This document shows, one piece after another, positions 57,529 through 64,000 of a stretch of DNA of 64,000 nt. Numbering within the stretch: the stretch's first letter is position 1; every line of letters starts with the position of its first letter. A program made the position numbers and the translations under genes. This DNA comes from Agrypnia vestita. Its lineage: Eukaryota > Arthropoda > Insecta > Trichoptera > Phryganeidae. The DNA lies in NCBI GenBank assembly GCA_016648135.1, contig JADDOH010023026.1, positions 1 to 64,000 on the forward strand, given 5' to 3'. The notes under the pieces were generated by a model. It had not been told where the DNA came from and made no database searches. It saw nothing but the letters and a program-made list of their open reading frames with translations.

Positions 57529-58244
57529 GGGGACATTCAAATATTACGTAAGCAGAATTTTTGTAATTTTTACCCCCCCCCCCCCCCCCCATGTCAGCCA
57601 AATTAAGCAAAGCTCTTACTTCCCCCTCCAATGCTTACATAAACATTGGTATATATATATTTTTAATATGTTCAGATTTCTTTATTGTTATTCATGAGCA
57701 GCGGTTATTAAGTCTAGAAATAAGGAGTTTATAGACTATAAAGGAATTTAATGCATATTTAAGCAAGTTATTAGCATCGTATTCAAATATTATATTCTTA
57801 ATATATAAAAGATATATTTTGTTCTATTAAAAAAATTAGTAAATCCAAACTAATCATCCTCAGTCCATGACACTTGAATGACACCGTTCTCTTCGAGCCA
57901 TTCAACATCTTGGTATTCGTCTAAAGTTTGTACTATGCACATCAAATCATTAGCACGACGAGCAGCCACTCTTACAGGTCTCACTCTCGTTTCGGTGTGC
58001 GTGTTTATTTCTTCATGGATCTCCTTGATGTGACGATTTCACGACTTGACAGAGATACGATAAAGACCACACGTTTTACATGTTCGACATTCGAATATTG
58101 CAAAAAAATCAGAAAAAGTAATCAAATAGATATTGCTGACGTAATCACCATCAAGAACCCTCCGTCCCCCTTGTCTTCAAAAATAAGCAAAGCAAAGACC
58201 CCCATCCCCCTTTTGTGCTTACATAATACTTGAATGGGCTCTTA
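57529..58244 (-). mobile_element. TIR element with transposase-like C-terminal fragment
   Basis: The left end is GGGGACATTCAAATATTACG then TAAGC. The right end, inverted, is GAGCCCATTCAAGTATTATG then TAAGC. TTA adjoins both ends and may be a 3-bp duplication, which would suit PIF/Harbinger-type elements. A run of about 18 C lies at 57573. The minus strand carries the coding piece listed separately. The size is far too small for an autonomous element. Confidence 0.65.
57850..58029 (-). pseudogene. C-terminal coding fragment inside the TIR element
   Basis: 60 codons open to a TAG: IKEIHEEINTHTETRVRPVR, then VAARRANDLMCIVQTLDEYQ and DVEWLEENGVIQVSWTEDD. Codon use is coding-like and much GC-richer than the flanks. 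It is open only from a TGA 4 codons upstream, so it is the surviving tail of a longer protein, presumably the transposase of the parent element. I do not recognise the family with certainty. No DDE residues can be placed in so short a tail. Confidence 0.6.
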
Positions 58245-58364
58245 TAGATAGGTACAGTTCATGTCACTTTCGCAGAGAATGTTTTGCAATTCCTGTTCTC
58301 GAAACACGTTTCCCATCTACTTACTTAATCGTGTGTAAGAAGATGAATAATTATCTTTAAGATA

Positions 58365-58640
58365 ATGCACACACGTGCGAGAATCGAGATGAATGTCAGG
58401 CTCGGAGTAATGTATCGACGCGCGAGAGAGCACTCGAGTACCTACCGCTTTGATGGATTATTATGGCTCAAATGGCCTCTTTTTTGCGGTGTGGGCCTAA
58501 TTGTGATCGGGTGCACCTCTGCTGGGCCCGGTGGGCGTCTCACCTTAATCCCTCTCATTAATTAAACAGTCCGGCTCTAAAATAGCCCCCGCGGTAGCCC
58601 AAACCCCGATATTGAAATAACTGACGCGCGCGCGCGTACA
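58365..58640. promoter_or_regulatory. GC-richer island with E-box
   Basis: Balanced, sharply delimited sequence in AT-rich intron. It contains CACGTG (58374), GCACCTCTGCTGGGCCCGGT, CTCTAAAATAGCCCCCGCGG and an alternating CGCGCGCGCG run. No exon-like frame. It may be a conserved intronic regulatory element; this is inference. Confidence 0.28.
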
Positions 58641-58699
58641 CAGATGTCACTCGTTGCACCTTTGAAAGGCGCTCTACAAACCGAGAAGCGCGCAATAAA

Positions 58700-59305
58700 T
58701 TTAAAAAATGAAATATTTTATTTAAATTAATTTATAGCGAAATTTAAAATAAATTAAATTTTAATAAATATTATTATTAAGGGTTAACTATTTTTAGGTA
58801 TTACAGCTGTTTCGGCTTGTAAGGCCATTATCACACAGTGGATATACCACGTATAAACGACTTATTTATAAAATTTTAAGTTACGCTTTCCCCTTTAGAG
58901 TAATTAGATATTTGTGGTGATGCCCTATATTAATGTTCGTTTTTTTCCGGGCACTTATCATTAAAGGTGCCTCGGTTAACGTTATGCTTAATTATCAAAA
59001 TTCCCCGCTTTCTGCAAGTGTTATTTATAAATATTATTTTAATTTATGTCCTTGATTTTGAGTTTTTAAAGATATTGAGAAGTGGAGAGAAGATCATTTA
59101 TTGTTGATTAGTTAAAAGTTTAGTATTTGGATCCTTTTTATATTTATTTCTAGTTGCTTAAGTAAATTCAGCCTAAAACCTTTTGTTTCTGTATGTAAAG
59201 GTTTTGGCTAAAATTTAATTTATTTTAAATTTCGCTAAATAGAAATGTGGAGTCCTACAAATTAAACACAAAAACGATAAATAAAATATTTAAATTAATT
59301 CCGCA
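58700..59305. mobile_element. Inverted-repeat element with Penelope-like motif
   Basis: The arms are TAGCGAAATTTAAAATAAAT at 58734 and its inverse at 59214, and TATTTTATTTAAATTAAT at 58714 with inverse AAATAAAATATTTAAATTAA at 59281. At 58810 the minus strand has GATAATGGCCTTACAAGCCG then AAACAGCTGTAATACC, like a Penelope-type end. Confidence 0.5.
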
Positions 59306-59414
59306 TAAGAGAAGTCATAGAACTATGTGATAATTAAACACTAAAAATCTTCTTCTTTTATTGTCATTATGATTATTCTCATCAGATTTTTAAGCGGTTT
59401 TGATTCGAAATCCC

Positions 59415-59535
59415 CATAGAGGTAGACATTTTTAGTGGTATTTTAACACTCTTAAATCGGAATCACCAAAGAGCGGTAGACATTTTTTGCGGTATTTTAT
59501 CACTTTATAAACGGTGTCACCAAAGAGAGATTGAG
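59415..59535 (-). repeat. 52-54-bp repeat, second locus, inverted
   Basis: TTGCGGTATTTTATCACTTT and GGTGTCACCAAAGAG are the inverse of the 55950-56185 unit. Two copies lie 54 bp apart, each with an extra GGTAGACATTTTT segment. Confidence 0.75.
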
Positions 59536-60999
59536 ATTATTGGACTAAAGATTATATTTAAAAGTTTACGTTTACTGCTTAGTATTTATAATCACAAATT
59601 TTTACATTCACTATTTGTAATCAACCCTGAAAGGGATCCTAGTTTTTTTTATCTACGTCGTAGACTATTTTCTACGCTTTTTCCAGTGTTGCTTTAGTTT
59701 TGAAAAAGTGAAGAAGACAGAATGTAGAAAGAGAGTATCATTATTTATCTAGTTCTAGTCACAAATAACGCATTTTTATGAGAATTCTTACATCATTCCA
59801 TTAGTTATAAAGATATCATTTTGGAATTAAGAGGTAGATGTAATTTGGCAACGAGTTTTTAACAACACCACAGAAGTATTGTCAGATTTGAGGTCTATTT
59901 TATCTGTTATAGTCATGTAGGATAATGATGATTGTGGTCTATCTATTTATTTAGGATGATTGACAAAGTATTTAACGATCTCGCAACAGATTATATTGAA
60001 TCTCTTTCACTCTTGCGCACAATACACAAAGCGACCAACCCACAAAATGCTAAAAATGAGTTATATACGGTTTTGGATAGCTCACTACGATGTCTTTATG
60101 TGCTGAAATCGTCCAAGGTGTAAGTGCTATAGTTTTTTTGTAAATTCAGTATTTTTCTAACCCACATCGCAGCCATCACTATTAAATTAAATCATAAAAT
60201 ATCCATGTGGTTTGACTGTTCATTGTCAAACAAAAATATTAATTGAAAACATCCATGCGGTATGGATGCATTATGCAACTTTTTAATTCTACTGTTACTA
60301 CACGATGATAATTTTGTAAAAAACATCCAAATAGGTTGAACGTTTTCCACGCCTCAGACAGTAACTACTGTTTGTAGAAAGAATCCAATCTATAACACGC
60401 GTCATATCTTCGTAAATAAAAACTTTTTTCTTATAGCTACCTTTATCAATCATAAAAAAATATCTTTCCACTGAGCCCTATTCAAAAAAATATGCAATAA
60501 TTAATCAAATATCGACCTATCTATTAGGTTTTTGTAGAATCAAATTTTTATAAGCCATTTTCTCAATTCCGTGCTTTTTTATATATATATTTATTAGAGA
60601 CACTAACAGGATAATGGGTACATGATACTCTAATAATAAAACATTATAAATGAAGACTATGCCCATTATCCCAATTACAAGTGTCTTCGGCACGCTTTAG
60701 TGACAAGTATTTTTACATATATATGTACTATATATATATATTTTTTGAATGTAGTGTGATCATATAAGAATATGTCAATAAATAATTGATATAATGGATC
60801 TATAGGTTCAGGTCATCGTTTAGAAAATGCTTTCTGCCTAACTACGTCCGATTATACCTATAGCTGCAGCGTGCTGGCAAATAATTATATAAATTTCTAT
60901 TCAAGTACGTCAGATCAATTTAAATTTTGCGTTGTAAACGGTGTCATCTTTCTGATTATAAATGTAATTATTATGCGTCGAGTTTAATTAAATATATCA

Positions 61000-61300
61000 G
61001 TGTCGCAAAACGTCACCGAAATGTCACCGGCCAATGCAGAGATTGTTGTCAAACTCGGAGGGGCGCCAGTCGCTCGAAAGTTCGAGAGCCATTCAAAGGT
61101 GAAATTGGGCAGGCGACAGCTTCGATCGAAACGTACCCACTTTATGACCGTAATTTTATTTATTCGTCGACCGCCGAGAGAAAATAATATGATAGCGCAA
61201 TCCAGCAAAAAAAAACGGATATCCGAATTAAAAAATATAACAATTATTAAAAAAAAAACACGTGCGCCTGTGATAATGGACAGTTTTATTTATTAGTGAT
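61000..61300. other. GC-richer island just upstream of E23
   Basis: Balanced sequence with an open plus-strand frame. It includes an ATG at 61021 followed by 26 codons to an aag|gtgaaa donor in phase 0. This could be an alternative first exon (see findings) or a regulatory island. There is no TATA box or initiator I can defend. Confidence 0.25.
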
Positions 61301-62010
61301 TACGAATTAACGACACGATTCGATTTCGATACAACGCGAAGTGTTTTATGAGTATTTATTTATTGTGATAAATTTAGAAATATCTTCGACAGTTTGTTTA
61401 TTTATTTGATCATATTAAAAAATATTTTTAAAAAATAACAGTTGTACGTCGAGTGCGAATTGAAAAATGACAACTTTAAAAAAATTGATTTATCAGTGTA
61501 AGAATAATATTTGAATTTTTATGTGGATTTTATATTTTTGATGAGGTTTTTCTGCTGATATTTTAAACAAATTTCGGGGTAAGTGTTTGAAATGTTTATT
61601 AGCTGTTGATGTTATAGATTTTTTTATCAGAGCAAAAATATTAATAGATTTCGATATTTTTTCAAATTTAGATTTGTAACTTTTTTTTGTTATAAATGGT
61701 ATTGCAATTTAATTTTTCTACGATATTATTTTGTAGTCATCGGAAATCTGCATGCGATCCGTGAATATCGAAGCAAAATTACTTTGCAATATGAATTAGT
61801 TACAGGGTGTTCTAAATTTTGCTCCCTGCAAAAGTTACAAGCTAAAAGATTGCAATATTTAACTTTAAAAACTTTTGGCATTTCTGCCAATTTTGTTATT
61901 GTGTGCTTTTTATTTTTAAATTTGGAATATTCAAAATGGCCGCCGGCATCTGTCATACATCTGACAGATGCGCTGTGTTTCCCGCGCTTATTGTGTTTCT
62001 GGTGATGTAG

Positions 62011-62158
62011 CGGCGCCGCCCTAGCACTGAGATCCGCAGACCCTCCATCGCCGACATGGAGGACAGGATCAACATGCCGTCGGTGCCTCTGAAGGCCCTG
62101 GGAGAAGGAGGTCCACCCGTCATCGTCGACGTGCAGGAGAGCTACTCCGCCGTTGAAG
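62011..62158 (+). CDS. bt: Projectin exon E23, PEVK-to-Ig junction
   Basis: 49 codons plus one base: phase 0 at the start, phase 1 at the end, with acceptor tctggtgatgtag and donor gaag|gtatgc. It begins [20 protein letters not shown], continues [20 protein letters not shown] and ends [10 protein letters not shown] across the junction. The [17 protein letters not shown] segment is the A strand of an Ig (I-set) domain, and the double RRPS linker before it is how I recognise the protein as projectin/twitchin rather than another titin-like protein. GC content and codon use are strongly coding. The change from phase 0 to phase 1 marks the end of the cassette-exon ladder. The rest of the Ig domain must lie in an exon beyond this window. 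Confidence 0.93.
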
Positions 62159-62211
62159 GTATGCCGCACCTCGCATCGTGAACATAGTCACTTTACAAAG
62201 CAATCAATGTA

Positions 62212-62532
62212 CCTATATTATACATGTCTCACAGCTACAAAACTGCATCTTTTTATGGGAAAGTAGATATAGAAGTCTTTTTTTGGGTGTACACAGGACT
62301 TACGACCTATCGTACGGTTGGCTTAAGTGATCACCTTACACTATTGTAACGTTCGCCATTTCCACCCATGATAGAATACCGTGTCTACTATTTTTTGGAA
62401 GTTGTATATATATTTAAATTGTACGCCACGTTTCGCATGCGAGTAGTAATAATCCTCAACGCGACCGGCCCCAAAGCTTTTTCATTCCCCTTGAATGACC
62501 ACAGATGTCGCTAATGAGACATCTATATTTGA
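62212..62532. mobile_element. GATGTCTCA-family MITE, compact copy
   Basis: The left end has ATATTATACATGTCTCACAG and ATGGGAAAGTAGATATAGAA. The right end has CAGATGTCGCTAATGAGACA plus TCTATATTTGAT, its inverse. Interior GGCTTAAGTGATCACCTTAC and CCACCCATGATAGAATACCG match 24855-25060. Confidence 0.7.
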
Positions 62533-63576
62533 TTTTTGCAGTTTTTTTAGCAATATACTTTATCTGCCTAATGAAATTCATCCGAATGACTATCATTACG
62601 CTAGGATACGCCAGAAATATTATTTCAATTCTTATTTAACTCCATTTTTTACCGGTATTTTCATTCAGAATATTTTGAGTATGTCCAAATTTTTCAGAAC
62701 AGAACTGGGTTTTTTGTCATAGGGACATCATTAATCAATTAATGTATATTATAGCAATTTAGTCAATCAATCAATGTATATTATACTTATTATTTACAAT
62801 GTATCTCCGTCCATTGCTATTCGCTGCCACGTAGGTAATCTGACCTATAATGAAAATAGCAAAATTGTTATTTGGTGATATTTACCCTAAAACTCAAGAC
62901 ATTTTTCAAACGTCAGTACCTCTATCATTGTGATGAAAATATTGGATTTGATTTAATATTACTCTTATTTGATTGTTATCCCAACACCCAAATACAGATA
63001 AGACGAAGATTAACGAGAGTCCGCCTTATTCCAACACTCAAAAATTGACGGAACGTATGTATTTATTTATGCCCATGTTATTACTTAATTAATTAACATT
63101 TATGACTTTTGCAAATTAGATAAAATCTTTGTAGTAGTCGTGAATCTACATGGTCTAATTAGTGTGATGTGTTCATTGAGGGAATGTGGAGTATAAGGGA
63201 TAAATATACAATTATAATTAAAAATCCGAGACAGGAAGCTAAAATTCCATCCTGTGTTTTCATGTCTAAATATACAAAAGTGCAAACACTTGCAATGCAA
63301 GTGCAATTTTTAAACACCCAAAATTTGTACAGTATTGGCATATAAACCATTTTAAATTAATGTATATTTGTTATCAATATTTTGTTACATTTACACGCAT
63401 TGCAATGTAGGACCTCCTCTTTATCTGGGTGTTCTTAAAAAGACTCGTTTATTTGATGTCGAATCAATATTTACATCATTACGTAAATCAGTCATTGCAA
63501 TCTGGAACGTCGGCAGACGACTGGTCCTGACGACCAGAATTTGACGCGGGTTACCCCCAAAGTAGTTAGAACTAAC

Positions 63577-63598
63577 ATATATATATATATATATATAT
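63577..63598. repeat. (AT)n microsatellite
   Basis: About 11 AT steps in a row. Confidence 0.95.
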
Positions 63599-64000
63599 TT
63601 GACACATTTCTTAACGTTCCTTTACTTATGAGGGTTGGGATAAAAATCACCAAATAATTGTTATTTTTACTGATTGAAGTCAGTCAGTCGCGATCAAAGA
63701 AAGTGCATTAAAAATAATGCGATTTTTGCTTGACTTGGCTTCGAATTGTTTCACTTGGATGCATAACTTGGACGGTTAAAATTTTCAATCTCGTCAATCG
63801 TCAGACATTTAACACCGCCCCACTTAATACTTACGTTAATCTTTATTTAGTATCTAGGTACGTCAGTTTATTTACTTCCTAGTTTAAAGATAACCAAAAA
63901 TGCTATTGAACGCCAGGACAAGTTGCCAGAACTGTCAATCATTATTCCAAGTATCGTGATAAGTTTACATTTTACAACCCCTCGGTTTAGTCACCGCGTG

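Larger units (their letters stand above)
42279..62010 (+). other. Intron 22, 20 kb, transposon-rich
   Basis: By far the longest intron. It holds at least four palindromic TACAGGG MITEs, mariner relics, two hAT MITEs, Penelope-like fragments, the second tRNA-like foldback element, two blocks of a 52-54-bp tandem repeat, and a TIR element with a transposase-like fragment. Between these lie GC-richer islands near 44105-44560, 51590-51795, 54270-54620, 58365-58640 and 61000-61300, which I cannot assign. No phase-0 exon was found. Confidence 0.65.
62159..64000 (+). other. Intron 23, continuing past the window
   Basis: It holds a GATGTCTCA-family MITE (62212-62532), AT-rich sequence and an (AT)n run at 63577-63598. 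No next Ig exon was found before the window ends. Confidence 0.6.

Noticed and set aside
57573..57591. Run of about 18 C
   Set aside because: A simple homopolymer inside a transposon. Its length may also be affected by assembly error.
61726..62169. 147-codon minus-strand frame across E23
   Set aside because: It overlaps a clear plus-strand exon with splice sites and a recognisable Ig-strand sequence. The minus frame is a shadow of GC-rich coding DNA.

Overview
The window is a stretch of an arthropod, almost certainly insect, nuclear genome. It is strongly AT-rich, has GT-AG introns of 0.1-20 kb, and the introns are full of insect-type transposon debris (mariner, Tigger/pogo, hAT, Penelope-like and non-LTR remnants, and many foldback MITEs). 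I cannot name the order or genus from sequence alone.

One gene explains almost all convincing coding sequence: 23 small plus-strand exons (about 3.26 kb of coding, roughly 5% of the window) of the elastic PEVK-like region of a giant titin/twitchin-family muscle protein, best identified as projectin (bent, bt). The identification rests mainly on the last exon (62011-62158). It carries basic RRxPS motifs followed by a GGPP-IVDVQ-SYS-VE segment, which I recognise from memory as the linker and first strand of the Ig domain after the projectin/twitchin PEVK region. The first Ig/Fn3 exons of the protein and everything downstream lie outside the window.

Layout. 1-7.2 kb: seven exons, including two acidic ones (E2, E3) and three with a repeated FVDDYE-P-LEKYEK motif (E1, E4, E6). 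11.6-24.6 kb: small Ser/Arg exons (E8, E9), two PAWKR exons (E10, E11), short linkers (E12, E13) and a fourth FVDDYE exon (E14). 27.0-29.2 kb: a tiny exon, a 984-bp exon with seven 20-23-residue tandem PEVK repeats (E16), and E17. 32.7 kb: an unusual 76-codon globular-looking exon (E18). 33.8-42.3 kb: E19 with RRGS and RRPS motifs, then three RPGE exons (E20-E22). 42.3-62.0 kb: a 20-kb transposon-rich intron with several GC-richer islands. 62.0 kb: E23, entry into the Ig array.

Every exon from E1 to E22 begins and ends in phase 0, so almost any combination can be skipped or joined without breaking frame. This suits tissue-specific tuning of spring length. The repeats include several families with clear terminal inverted repeats and target-site duplications, a foldback element carrying tRNA-like sequence in its arms, and a 52-bp tandem repeat present at two sites in opposite orientation. 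No bacterial-style operons, CRISPR arrays or functional tRNA/rRNA genes were seen.
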